Below are positions 8,823 through 17,528 of a stretch of DNA of 64,000 bases, piece after piece. The notes below the pieces were generated by a model that did not search any database, was not told the DNA's origin, and saw only the letters and a program-made list of their open reading frames with translations. Source of the stretch: Clostridiales bacterium. GTDB lineage: Bacteria > Bacillota > Clostridia > Lachnospirales > Lachnospiraceae. The stretch spans positions 1-64,000 of the forward strand of contig JAJBUA010000031.1 in assembly GCA_020860565.1 (NCBI GenBank). The letters are read 5' to 3'. A program made the translations under genes and the position numbers. Within the stretch, counting starts at the first letter, position 1; each line of letters starts with the position of its first letter.

Positions 8823-10055
8823 ATGAAAAAAGTGATTGTCGTGGGCTGCGGGGCCGCGGGTATGATGGCTGCCGTGGCTGCCGCGGAGGCAGGACATCAG
8901 GTCCGGATCTATGAAAAAAATGAAAAGGCCGGGAAAAAACTCTTTATCACGGGAAAGGGACGCTGCAATGTAACCAATGCCTGTGATACCGAAGACCTTT
9001 TTCAGCATATTGTCCATAATCCGAAGTTCCTGTACAGTGGATTTTATCATTTTACAAATTTCGATATGATGGATTTCCTGAGCCGGAATCACTGCCCGGT
9101 AAAAACTGAGCGCGGAGAGCGGGTATTTCCTGTTTCGGATAAATCCTCAGACGTGATCCACGCACTTCTGACGAGGCTAAAGAAACTGCAGGTGGAGATC
9201 TGTCTGAACGAAGAGGTTGCCGGTCTGGCAATTGAAAACCGGTGTATTCGCGGGATTATTTTGCAAAAGGGAGCAAAGCAGGTAAATGCAGACGCGGTAA
9301 TTGTCGCAACGGGAGGCCTGTCGTATCCGTCGACCGGTTCGACCGGAGACGGATATCGCTTTGCAAAGGCAGCCGGACATATGGTTACGGAACTTATGCC
9401 GGCGCTGGTTCCGCTGCAGGCAGAGGAATCGGAGATCCGTGAACTGATGGGATTATCCCTGCGTAATGTTCGTGTAAAAATTTTCAGAGATAACCGGCTC
9501 TTGTATGATGAATTCGGAGAGATGCTTTTTACCCATTTCGGCGTGAGCGGTCCGGTTATCCTGTCAGCTTCCAGTCTGATTGCTTCCCAGATCAGGAAAA
9601 GCCGTCTGACGTTATCGATCGACTGCAAACCGGCGCTCAGTGAGGAGCAACTGGATGCGCGTATTTTAAGGGATTTTGAAGAAGTGAAGAACCGTCAGTT
9701 TAAAAATTCAATGAGTCATTTGCTTCCATCGAAACTGATCCCTGTCATGGTAGACCGCAGCGGAATCGACCCGGATAAAAAGGTAAATGAAATTTCAAGA
9801 GAGGAGCGCCGCAGACTGGCGCAGACGATAAAGGATTTCCGTATGACACTTACGGGCCTGCGCGGTTATGCGGAGGCGATTGTTACACAGGGCGGTGTGT
9901 CTGTGCGGGAGATCAATCCCTCTACGATGGAGTCAAAGCTGGTTAACAATCTTTATTTTGCGGGAGAAGTCCTGGATCTGGATGCTGTGACGGGCGGGTT
10001 CAATCTGCAGATCGCCTGGTCAACCGGGCATCTGGCGGGCAGCTCCATTGGATAA
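8823..10055 (+). CDS. NAD(P)/FAD-dependent oxidoreductase, BaiN/HI0933 family
   Basis: A 410-residue flavoprotein. The N terminus has the dinucleotide-binding motif GCGAAGMMAAVAAAEAG, followed by the family signature GKKLFITGKGRCNVTN near residues 38-53. The C terminus carries FAGEVLDLDAVTGGFNLQIAWSTG, typical of the HI0933/YhiN family. The family includes BaiN, implicated in bile-acid reduction in gut clostridia, but most members have no proven substrate, so no function is assigned beyond redox. It starts 9 bases after the lipoprotein stop, with TAGGAG as ribosome site, and precedes cmk, an order common in Clostridia. Confidence 0.88.
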   Translation: MKKVIVVGCGAAGMMAAVAAAEAGHQVRIYEKNEKAGKKLFITGKGRCNVTNACDTEDLFQHIVHNPKFLYSGFYHFTNFDMMDFLSRNHCPVKTERGERVFPVSDKSSDVIHALLTRLKKLQVEICLNEEVAGLAIENRCIRGIILQKGAKQVNADAVIVATGGLSYPSTGSTGDGYRFAKAAGHMVTELMPALVPLQAEESEIRELMGLSLRNVRVKIFRDNRLLYDEFGEMLFTHFGVSGPVILSASSLIASQIRKSRLTLSIDCKPALSEEQLDARILRDFEEVKNRQFKNSMSHLLPSKLIPVMVDRSGIDPDKKVNEISREERRRLAQTIKDFRMTLTGLRGYAEAIVTQGGVSVREINPSTMESKLVNNLYFAGEVLDLDAVTGGFNLQIAWSTGHLAGSSIG

Positions 10056-10141
10056 ATGACAGATGAAAAAGTTTTGAATGCAGTTATTTTTGGCGGAGAA
10101 AATGAACAGATATCAATAACAGACAGGAGATATCACGGATT

Positions 10142-10822
10142 ATGAAATGCTTTAATATCGCAATCGATGGTCCGGCGGGAGCAGGAAAGAGCACGATTGC
10201 CAAACTTGTGGCAAAGAAAACAGGGTTTGTGTATGTGGATACCGGAGCGATGTACCGGGCGATTGCGCTTTTTATGCTGGAGCACGGGATTACACCCGGT
10301 GACGAGCATGCGGTTTCACAGGCAGTGCAGGAAGTTAAAATCACGCTGGCTTATGAGGATAATACTCAGCAGGTGATCTGCAACGGGGAAAATGTCTCCG
10401 ACAGGATACGGACAGAGAAGGTTGGAAACGCGGCATCCGCGGTAAGCGCCTATCCGGCAGTCCGCGGACATCTGCTGGCACTTCAGCGTGAACTTGCGGC
10501 AAGTCAGAATGTCATTATGGACGGAAGGGATATCGGCACCTGTATCCTGCCGGATGCAGATGTTAAAATATACCTGACGGCGTCGGTCAGAGTTCGTGCG
10601 ATGCGCCGCTGTAAAGAACTGACAGATAAAGGAGTCATGTGTAATTTGGAGGAAATTGAGCAAGATATCAGGGAGAGGGACGAGCGGGATCAGAACCGGG
10701 CGGTTTCTCCTCTCCGGCAGGCAGAAGACGCAGTCCTGATTGACAGTTCGGATCTCACGATCAATCAGGTGATTGATGCCATTTTGCAGACGGCAGTTTC
10801 CAGAGGATTATTGATACCATGA
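10142..10822 (+). CDS. cmk: cytidylate kinase
   Basis: Cmk phosphorylates CMP and dCMP to the diphosphates in the cytosol. The 226-residue protein has the P-loop IDGPAGAGKSTIAK at residues 7-20, then DTGAMYRAIALF, the NMP-binding segment, and MDGRDIGTCILPDADVKIYLTAS, all diagnostic of Cmk. The LID region holds the arginines of RDERDQNRAVSPL. It overlaps ispH by 4 bases (ATGA), which implies translational coupling in the operon flavoprotein-cmk-ispH-rpsA. Confidence 0.97.
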   Translation: MKCFNIAIDGPAGAGKSTIAKLVAKKTGFVYVDTGAMYRAIALFMLEHGITPGDEHAVSQAVQEVKITLAYEDNTQQVICNGENVSDRIRTEKVGNAASAVSAYPAVRGHLLALQRELAASQNVIMDGRDIGTCILPDADVKIYLTASVRVRAMRRCKELTDKGVMCNLEEIEQDIRERDERDQNRAVSPLRQAEDAVLIDSSDLTINQVIDAILQTAVSRGLLIP

Positions 10823-11679
10823 GTGAAGTGAAAGTGATACTTGCAAAAAATGCCGGATTCTGTTTTGGTGTGCAGCGCGCTGTGGATCAGGTGTATGAAC
10901 AGATCGCAAAATCAAAGAAAAAAGTCTGCACCTATGGACCGATTGTTCATAATGATGAAGTGGTAAATGATCTGAAAAGGAAGGGAGTAGAAGTGATCTC
11001 TTCTGCGGAAGACCTGAAGGATCTGCATGAGGCAGTCGTTATTATCCGGGCACATGGGGTTGGCAGAGAAGTCTACAGCCTGCTTGGCCGTGAGGGAATC
11101 ACTTTGATTGACGCAACCTGTCCGTTTGTCAGAAAGATTCACCGGATTGTAGAGGAACAGCAGAAGATTGGCCGCCGTGTGATCCTGGCGGGAAACGCGA
11201 AGCATCCGGAGGTTCAGGGAATCTGTTCCTGGGGGAACGGAAAGGTGACTGTGGTTGAGAATCTTTTGGACGCAGATCAGATGGTAATCTCAGAAGGTGA
11301 AAAACTGAGTCTTGTAGCCCAGACGACATTTAATTACAATAAATTTCAAGAATTAGTTGAAAATTTTGCAAAAAAGGGTTATGATATAAACGTTATAAAT
11401 ACGATTTGCAATGCAACACAGGAACGGCAAGTGGAAGCCAAGCGGATTGCTTCTTCAGTAGATGTGATGCTTGTCATTGGGGGCAGACACAGCTCGAATT
11501 CTCAGAAGCTATATGAAATATGCCAAAGGGAATGTAAGAATACTTATTTTATCCAGACACCCGGCGATTTTAATCCTGAATGTGTGAATTCTGTGCGCAG
11601 CGTAGGTATTACAGCAGGGGCTTCGACCCCGAAACAAATTATCGAGGAGGTTCATACTAGTGTCAGAATTAAGTTTTGA
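10819..11679 (+). CDS. ispH: 4-hydroxy-3-methylbut-2-enyl diphosphate reductase IspH
   Basis: IspH performs the last step of the MEP isoprenoid pathway, reducing HMBPP to IPP and DMAPP with an iron-sulfur cluster. The 286-residue protein has the three conserved cysteines in NAGFCFGVQRAV, DATCPFV and NTICNATQERQ, plus the HGVG and SSNSQKLYEIC motifs. Other MEP genes in the window (dxr, ispG) sit in the separate polC operon. In many Clostridia IspH and ribosomal protein S1 are one polypeptide. Here the stop falls 20 bases inside a separately started S1 gene in a different frame. Confidence 0.96.
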   Translation: MSEVKVILAKNAGFCFGVQRAVDQVYEQIAKSKKKVCTYGPIVHNDEVVNDLKRKGVEVISSAEDLKDLHEAVVIIRAHGVGREVYSLLGREGITLIDATCPFVRKIHRIVEEQQKIGRRVILAGNAKHPEVQGICSWGNGKVTVVENLLDADQMVISEGEKLSLVAQTTFNYNKFQELVENFAKKGYDINVINTICNATQERQVEAKRIASSVDVMLVIGGRHSSNSQKLYEICQRECKNTYFIQTPGDFNPECVNSVRSVGITAGASTPKQIIEEVHTSVRIKF

Positions 11680-12784
11680 ACAGATGTTAGAGGAGTCATT
11701 GAAGACAATACGTACAGGAGAGATCGTCACTGGTAAAGTAATCGATGTTAAAGATGATGAGATTGTCTTGAATATAGGCTATAAGTCAGATGGAATTATA
11801 CCGAAGCATGAGTATTCTAATGATTCCAGTATCGATTTAAAGAATGTGGTACATGTCGGTGATGAGATGGAAGCGAAGGTTGTTAAAGTGAATGACGGAG
11901 AAGGCCAGGTGGCTCTTTCTTATAAGAGACTGGCAGCAGATAAGGGAAATAAGAGACTGGAAGAGGCGTTTAATAATAAAGAAGTCCTCACAGCGAAGGT
12001 AACACAGGTTCTGGACGGTGGCTTAAGCGTGGTGATTGAGGAATCAAGAATCTTTATTCCCGCAAGCCTCGTCTCAGATACCTATGAAAGAGACCTGAAT
12101 AAATACGCCGGTCAGGAGATCGAATTTGTTATCACAGAGTTCAATCCGAAGAGAAGAAGAGTGATCGGTGACCGCAAGCAGCTGATGATTGCACGGAAGG
12201 CTGAGATGCAGAAGGCATTGTTCGAGCGGATTCAGGTGGGTGACCGTGTGGAAGGTACGGTAAAGAATGTAACGGATTTTGGTGCGTTCGTTGATCTGGG
12301 AGGAGCGGATGGACTTCTTCACATTTCTGAGATGTCCTGGGGCCGTGTTGAAAACCCGAAAAAGATTTTCCACAGCGGTGATAAGCTGACAACTCTGATT
12401 AAGGATATCAACGGTGAGAAGATCGCTCTGAGCTTGAAGTTCCCGGAGGAAAATCCGTGGGCAACCGCAGCTGATAAATATGCGGTCGGCAATATTGTGA
12501 CCGGAAGAGTTGCGCGCATGACGGACTTCGGCGCATTTATCGAGCTGGAGCCGGGTGTTGATGCTTTGCTGCATGTCTCTCAGATTGCAAGAGAGCATGT
12601 GGATAAGCCGGCTGATGTATTGACGATCGGTCAGGAGATTGAAGCGAAGGTGGTTGATTTCAACGGAGAGGACAGAAAGATCAGTCTGAGCATCAAGGCA
12701 CTGCTGGCGTCAGCGCCGAGACAGACGGTTGATCCGGATGTTGTGGATGTCGATATCGAGGCTGTCGCAAAAGCAACCGAATAA
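11660..12784 (+). CDS. rpsA: 30S ribosomal protein S1-like protein, four S1 domains
   Basis: The 374-residue protein contains four S1 RNA-binding repeats at about residues 19-88, 104-172, 193-261 and 276-346; VTDFGAFVDLGGADGLLHISEM and MTDFGAFIELEPGVDALLHVSQI are the classic repeats. E. coli S1 has six repeats; the shorter form is usual in Firmicutes and probably helps mRNA binding on the ribosome. The start is a GTG at 11660, nine bases after GAGGAGG (11644-11650), lying within the end of ispH. Translation is probably coupled to ispH. The C terminus is acidic and unstructured. Confidence 0.93.
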   Translation: MSELSFEQMLEESLKTIRTGEIVTGKVIDVKDDEIVLNIGYKSDGIIPKHEYSNDSSIDLKNVVHVGDEMEAKVVKVNDGEGQVALSYKRLAADKGNKRLEEAFNNKEVLTAKVTQVLDGGLSVVIEESRIFIPASLVSDTYERDLNKYAGQEIEFVITEFNPKRRRVIGDRKQLMIARKAEMQKALFERIQVGDRVEGTVKNVTDFGAFVDLGGADGLLHISEMSWGRVENPKKIFHSGDKLTTLIKDINGEKIALSLKFPEENPWATAADKYAVGNIVTGRVARMTDFGAFIELEPGVDALLHVSQIAREHVDKPADVLTIGQEIEAKVVDFNGEDRKISLSIKALLASAPRQTVDPDVVDVDIEAVAKATE

Positions 12785-12823
12785 TATTCTGGTTGCATGA
12801 AATACTGAATAAAGATAAAAATT

Positions 12824-12874
12824 AAGGGTATACTTCGAACGGACTGTAATAGTTAAGGAAAGGAGTGTACCCTT
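12824..12874 (+). promoter_or_regulatory. inverted repeat enclosing the SASP ribosome binding site
   Basis: AAGGGTATAC (12824-12833) pairs with GTGTACCCTT (12865-12874), 10 bp with one G-U pair. The loop contains AGGAAAGGAG, the ribosome site of the SASP-like gene that starts at 12878. The mRNA could fold so that this site is enclosed between the arms. Regulation is inferred only. Confidence 0.45.
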
Positions 12875-12877
12875 ATT

Positions 12878-13102
12878 ATGTCGAAAAAAGAAACTACAGG
12901 TTTTGATCCTGAGAATCTGACACCGGACGATCAGCTTAAATATGAGATCGCGAGTGAACTTGGACTTGCTGATAAGGTGCGAAATGGCGGATGGAGATCA
13001 CTGACTGCCAAGGAGAGCGGCAGGATCGGAGGGCTGATGGCGCGGAGAAAGAGAGAGAAGGAGAGCCAGAAGGCACTGAGAAAACCGAAAGACGATCGCT
13101 AA
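12878..13102 (+). CDS. small acid-soluble spore protein-like, alpha/beta type
   Basis: The 74-residue basic protein contains LKYEIASELGLADKV and GWRSLTAKESGRIGGLMARR. These match the alpha/beta SASP pattern of a helix ending in ELG, a glycine turn, then a second helix with GRIGG in place of GSVGG. Such proteins bind and protect spore DNA. The KESGRIGG variant is a divergent subfamily, different from the canonical SASP at 54614. The tail is Lys/Arg rich. It sits between rpsA and the cobalamin operon, 36 bases before cbiD; co-transcription with cbiD cannot be excluded. Confidence 0.8.
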   Translation: MSKKETTGFDPENLTPDDQLKYEIASELGLADKVRNGGWRSLTAKESGRIGGLMARRKREKESQKALRKPKDDR

Positions 13103-13138
13103 TCCGGATAAAAACAGGCGAGGGAACGAGGAAGAAAA

Positions 13139-14344
13139 ATGACAGAGCATAACCTCCGCAGCGGATATACGACAGGAAGCTGTGCTGCAGCAGCGTCAAA
13201 GGCAGCGGCACTTTTTCTGACGACAGGGAAAAACCCACAGCAGGTGACGCTGGATCTGCCGGGGGGAGAGAACGGTACATGGATTCCGGAGCAGGTGCCG
13301 GACGAGGAGAGGTTTTTCCTGGAAACGAGAGCGGGAAGCAGTTCTTTTCGTGTCCGGAAGGATGCCGGTGATGATCCGGATGTGACAAACGGCTCCTGGG
13401 TATATGTGAGAGTGGCTCCTTTGTCGGAGAAAGAACTGGCTGAGCGCTCTGATTATGGAAAAGGCTATCGGATCGACGGAGAACCGCCGGTTTATCTGGA
13501 CGGTGGATGTGGGATTGGCCTGGTAACCCGTGAGGGTTTATCCTGTCCTCCGGGACATTATGCTTTGAATCCTGTCCCGAGAGAGATGATTGCACATGCG
13601 GTACAGGAAATATGTCAGTATGCCGGATATCGGGAACCGCTGCTCATAACCGTGGCGATACCGGGCGGCGAGAAACTGGCCCGGAAAACATTTAATCCGA
13701 AGCTTGGCATTATGGGCGGGCTTTCTATCCTGGGGACGACAGGTGTTGTCCGTCCGATGAGCGAAGACGCGCTTCTGGATACGATCCGTCTGGAGCTTCA
13801 CATGAACGCGGCAGCAGGGAAAACACAGGTGGTGATGACGCCGGGAAATTACGGAGAAACCTTTTTGGAGACAGAGATGGCGATTCCGCATGGAAAGGCA
13901 GTTGTGTGCAGTAATTTTGTGGGAGACTCTGCAGCGATGGCGGCAGAAGAGGGGATTCGGGAAATCCTTTTTGTCGGTCATATCGGGAAACTGATTAAGG
14001 TTGCCGCGGGGATGAGAAATACCCATTCACGCTATGGAGACAGCCGCATGGAAACGATTGCCGGGTTGTTGTCCCGGGCTTTGGGCGGGATATCGCTGCA
14101 GCTGAAAGAAGAGATTCTGGCATGCGGTACGACAGATGAGGCCTTGAAGCTTTTAATGGTCCGTGAAGGACATTACGCGCAGCTGGTAATGAATGAGACC
14201 GCAAAGATGGTAAAGGTACAGATGGAAGCGTGGTCGGGAGAAGAGGTGTCGGTAGAAGTGATTGTATTTTCTTCCGCTCTGCGTTTGATTGGCTGTACCG
14301 AATCAGCAGAAGAGTATTGTAATCAGGTTCGGAGTGGGGTCTGA
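13139..14344 (+). CDS. cbiD: cobalt-precorrin-5B C1-methyltransferase CbiD
   Basis: CbiD adds the C1 methyl group from S-adenosylmethionine during anaerobic corrin ring synthesis. The 401-residue length fits. The N terminus has the family signature LRSGYTTGSCAAAASKAAA. Further marks are GGCGIGLVTREGL near residue 122, FNPKLGIMGGLSILGTTGVVRPMS around 185, and HIGKLIKVAAGMRNTHSRYGD around 281. It is the first gene of an 11-gene, mostly overlapping B12 cluster. No cobalamin riboswitch fits in the 36-base gap upstream. Confidence 0.96.
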   Translation: MTEHNLRSGYTTGSCAAAASKAAALFLTTGKNPQQVTLDLPGGENGTWIPEQVPDEERFFLETRAGSSSFRVRKDAGDDPDVTNGSWVYVRVAPLSEKELAERSDYGKGYRIDGEPPVYLDGGCGIGLVTREGLSCPPGHYALNPVPREMIAHAVQEICQYAGYREPLLITVAIPGGEKLARKTFNPKLGIMGGLSILGTTGVVRPMSEDALLDTIRLELHMNAAAGKTQVVMTPGNYGETFLETEMAIPHGKAVVCSNFVGDSAAMAAEEGIREILFVGHIGKLIKVAAGMRNTHSRYGDSRMETIAGLLSRALGGISLQLKEEILACGTTDEALKLLMVREGHYAQLVMNETAKMVKVQMEAWSGEEVSVEVIVFSSALRLIGCTESAEEYCNQVRSGV

Positions 14345-14376
14345 AGAGCTTTGGTTTGAGAGGTTTGAATCAGAAG

Positions 14377-15528
14377 ATGAAATTGGCAGTGATCGCTTTC
14401 AGCAGAGCCGGTGCGGCGCTTTGCCGTGTCCTTTGTAAAAAACTCAATCAGTTTCCGGATATCTGCGAGGGCTATGTCCCCGCCAGGTATGGGGAGGGAT
14501 CAGATGAGCAGACGGGGATCCTCTGTCTGCGGGAATCGGTTGCAGAATGGACGGGGAGAATGTTCGCGGAGAAGGAGGGACTGATTTTTATCGGGGCATG
14601 CGGGATCGCAGTTCGCTCGATCGCGCCATATCTTCGGGATAAATTCAGCGACCCTGCGGTTGTTGTGATGGATGATGCGGGGCGTCATGTGATCTCCCTG
14701 TTATCGGGACACATAGGAAAAGCCAATGAACTGACGAGAAGGATCGCCGACATGATGGGAGCAGAACCGGTTATCACTACGGCTTCGGATGTACATGGCA
14801 TCCGGGCCATTGATGAATGGGCAGCAGAGCTTGGTCTGACGATATCTGATCGTGATCTTGCCAGAAAAACGGCAGCAGCGGTTCTGGATGGCCAGAAGGT
14901 AGGATTTTTTGAAGATTCCGTCTGTCAGGGTTATTGTCAGTTTGCAGCAGCGCGGACAGGAGGCAGGGAACGACCGGATGGCTGTGAAGACGTGATCCGG
15001 GGAGATTTGGCAGTTGGTGTCTCACCCCGCAGGAGTCTTTCTCTGAGAGGGGAAGTTCTGCACCTGATACCAAGATGTCTGATGATCGGTGTCGGCTGTA
15101 AAAAAGGAGTGCCTGAAGAAGTGATTCTCTCACAGTTACAGGAAATGCTGAAACGATATCATCTGGATCAGAGAGCGGTAGCCTGTCTTGCCAGCATTGA
15201 CAGGAAAAGCGGGGAGAAGGGGCTGATTGCTGCGGCCAGGACCTGGGGAGTGCCTTTTGTTACATTTTCTGCTTCCGTATTGAATCAGATACCGGGTGAG
15301 TTTTCAGAATCCGGATTTGTCAGGGAGGTCACCGGAGTGGGAAATGTCTGTGAGCGTGCCGCCTGCGCCGCGGCAAGACTGAGAACATACAAGACGGGAA
15401 ACCTGGAAGAACTTCCCGAGGGATGGGAGAAACAGAAGGTTCGGTTAGTGGTATCGAAATATGCGAACGACGGTGTGACAGCTGCGGTGGCGGTACCGGT
15501 TTATCAGGAGCAAAGGGATGATACATAA
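14377..15528 (+). CDS. cbiG: cobalt-precorrin-5A hydrolase CbiG
   Basis: CbiG opens the delta-lactone of cobalt-precorrin-5A, releasing acetaldehyde. The N-terminal half has FIGACGIAVRSIAPYL and SLLSGHIGKANELTRRIA; the C-terminal domain begins near MIGVGCKKGVPEEVI and includes ASIDRKSGEKGLIAAA, both typical. The start is uncertain: ATG at 14377 gives 383 residues beginning MKLAVIAFS, while an in-frame TTG at 14356 would add seven. The 3' end overlaps the next gene by 11 bases. Confidence 0.92.
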   Translation: MKLAVIAFSRAGAALCRVLCKKLNQFPDICEGYVPARYGEGSDEQTGILCLRESVAEWTGRMFAEKEGLIFIGACGIAVRSIAPYLRDKFSDPAVVVMDDAGRHVISLLSGHIGKANELTRRIADMMGAEPVITTASDVHGIRAIDEWAAELGLTISDRDLARKTAAAVLDGQKVGFFEDSVCQGYCQFAAARTGGRERPDGCEDVIRGDLAVGVSPRRSLSLRGEVLHLIPRCLMIGVGCKKGVPEEVILSQLQEMLKRYHLDQRAVACLASIDRKSGEKGLIAAARTWGVPFVTFSASVLNQIPGEFSESGFVREVTGVGNVCERAACAAARLRTYKTGNLEELPEGWEKQKVRLVVSKYANDGVTAAVAVPVYQEQRDDT

Positions 15529-16960
15529 GCTTGTGATTTTTGGGGGAACGTCCGAGGGACGGGAACTCGCGGAGTGGTCGGCGGATCAGGGATTTGACAC
15601 AGTTGTAAGCGTGGCTACCCAATATGGCAGGCAGATGGTGGCAGACAGACCAAATCTGAAGATCTGCGAGGGGCGGCTGGACAGAGAGTGTATGAAAGCG
15701 TTTTTGTTACGGGAAGCTCCGGATCTGGTTGTTGATGCGACACATCCTCATGCAGCAGAGGTAACGCAGACCATCCGGCAGGCGGCTGCAGACTGTGGAT
15801 TGACACGGATCCGTGTAGTCAGGGAGGAATTTCCCACGGGTACAGAGTTATGTGGCGGGGAAAATGTCCTGCGGGTTTCCTCTGCCCGTGAGGCGGCCCG
15901 GGTTCTGGCACAGGAGAGCGGTGCTGTATTTTTGACAACGGGAAGTAAAGAGCTGAGAGAATTTACCCGATATCCCGGACTGAGGGAGAGAATTTATGCG
16001 AGAGTGCTTCCGGACAGCAGGGTTTTGGCAGAGTGCGAGGAACTGGGGATCCGGGGGAAACACCTGATCGCCATGCAGGGTCCGTTTCCTATGGAGATGA
16101 ATCTTGCCATGCTTCGCATGGTCAGTGCGGGATGGATGGTGACAAAGGAGTCCGGGATCAGCGGTGGTTTTTACGAGAAGCTGGAGGCTGCCAGACAATG
16201 TGGTATACGGACAATCGTGATTGAAAGACCGGAACATGAAAAGGGACTTACGGTTGCCGAATTGAAAACCAGAATCCTCACGCTGGCGGGTGACGGCAGA
16301 CGGCAATCATGTACGATATGCCTGATCGGGATGGGGATGGGCGGCGGACAACAGCTTACCCTGGAAGCACAGAAAGCGCTATTGGAGTCAGAAGTGATTT
16401 TTGGAGCGCCGAGGATGCTGGAGGATATTGCGCCTTATGCGCCTGGCAGGCCGGGGATCCCTTTTTATATGGGAAAGGATATTTTTAATTATCTGGAGGA
16501 GCATCCGCAGAAAAATACGGTAAGTGTGGTTTTTTCCGGGGATACCGGATATCACAGCGGCTGTTCTGGATTTTTGAAGGAGCTTCGGATGCGCGGAGGC
16601 GGCTATTCCGTGCGGGTATTTCCCGGCATATCGACTTTTTCCTGTCTGTGTGCAAGATTTCAGATCAGGGGCGAGACGGTCTTTGCAGCCAGTGTCCATG
16701 GGCAGGAGGAGGATATTGTTTCACTGTTAAAAAATTACGGAAGAGTATTTCTTCTGCTGGATCGAACGCATACGATCAGCAGCGTCTGCCAGCAACTGTC
16801 AGAAGCCGGATATGGAGGAACACAGATCCTTGCCGGCATCCGGCTGGGATATGCGGATGAGCAGCTGATCAAAGACAGGGCGGACAGGCTGACCCGGAGA
16901 GATACGGATTCGCTGGCGGCTCTTATATTGGAGAGAGAGGATAGTATCGATGCGGGATGA
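15518..16960 (+). CDS. cbiJ-cbiE: fusion of precorrin-6A reductase CbiJ and precorrin-6Y C5-methyltransferase CbiE
   Basis: The 480-residue protein joins two steps of the pathway. Residues about 1-260 are CbiJ/CobK-like: VIFGGTSEGRELAEW, VVDATHPHAAEVT, VFLTTGSKELREF and MVTKESGISGGFYEKLEAA. Residues about 265-480 are CbiE-like: CTICLIGMGMGGGQQLTLEA, VFSGDTGYHSG and YSVRVFPGISTFSCLCAR. One open frame runs through the junction with no internal stop. It overlaps cbiG by 11 bases and cbiT by 11 bases. With CbiT next door, three consecutive ring steps are made from adjacent cistrons. Confidence 0.92.
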   Translation: MIHKLVIFGGTSEGRELAEWSADQGFDTVVSVATQYGRQMVADRPNLKICEGRLDRECMKAFLLREAPDLVVDATHPHAAEVTQTIRQAAADCGLTRIRVVREEFPTGTELCGGENVLRVSSAREAARVLAQESGAVFLTTGSKELREFTRYPGLRERIYARVLPDSRVLAECEELGIRGKHLIAMQGPFPMEMNLAMLRMVSAGWMVTKESGISGGFYEKLEAARQCGIRTIVIERPEHEKGLTVAELKTRILTLAGDGRRQSCTICLIGMGMGGGQQLTLEAQKALLESEVIFGAPRMLEDIAPYAPGRPGIPFYMGKDIFNYLEEHPQKNTVSVVFSGDTGYHSGCSGFLKELRMRGGGYSVRVFPGISTFSCLCARFQIRGETVFAASVHGQEEDIVSLLKNYGRVFLLLDRTHTISSVCQQLSEAGYGGTQILAGIRLGYADEQLIKDRADRLTRRDTDSLAALILEREDSIDAG

Positions 16961-17528
16961 GGATTTTATCCGGGGAAAGATTCCGATGACAAAGAGTGAG
17001 ATCCGTGCGATATCACTGTCAAAGCTGGAATGGAAAAGGGATAGTATTATCTACGATATCGGAGCAGGAACCGGTTCCGTCTCTGTGGAAGTTGCTCTGG
17101 CCGCTTCCGATGGTCGGGTTTTTGCTTTTGAATGCCGGGAGGAAGGATGTGATCTGATCCGGCAGAACGCGGAGCGATTTGGGGTCAATAATCTTACTGT
17201 GGTCGGGGGCATGGCGCCGGAAACTTTTCAGGGACTTCCTGCGCCGGACTGTGCATTGATCGGAGGAAGCAGGGGATTCCTGGATAAAATCCTGGATGAG
17301 TTATTTATCCTGAATCCTGAGATTCGAGTGGTGTTGAATATTATTTCGCTTGAGACACTCGCGCAGGCAGTTTCTTATTTTGAAAATCGAGGACTGGAAC
17401 CGGAGGTTGTCAGTGTCACGGTGGCGAAGGCAGAGAAAACCGGAAAATATCATCTGATGAAGGGACAAAATCCGGTCTATGTGATCAGTGTTGGAGGGTC
17501 AGATCGGTTTCATGTTGACAGAAGGTAA
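16950..17528 (+). CDS. cbiT: cobalt-precorrin-6B C15-methyltransferase (decarboxylating) CbiT
   Basis: CbiT methylates C15 and removes the acetate carboxyl at C12. The 192-residue class I methyltransferase has the entry signature GKIPMTKSEIRAISLSKL near residues 9-26 and the SAM loop YDIGAGTGSVSVEVAL at about 36-51, followed by the acidic strand FAFECRE. Length is normal. It overlaps the CbiJ-CbiE fusion and the start of cbiA, so the cistrons are probably translated together. In many organisms CbiE and CbiT form CobL; here CbiE is fused instead to CbiJ. Confidence 0.94.
   Translation: MRDEDFIRGKIPMTKSEIRAISLSKLEWKRDSIIYDIGAGTGSVSVEVALAASDGRVFAFECREEGCDLIRQNAERFGVNNLTVVGGMAPETFQGLPAPDCALIGGSRGFLDKILDELFILNPEIRVVLNIISLETLAQAVSYFENRGLEPEVVSVTVAKAEKTGKYHLMKGQNPVYVISVGGSDRFHVDRR

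Noticed and set aside
13103..13138. Search for a cobalamin riboswitch before cbiD
   Set aside because: Only 36 bases separate the SASP-like gene from cbiD, and neither this gap nor the 93 bases before the SASP gene contains a B12-box-like sequence.
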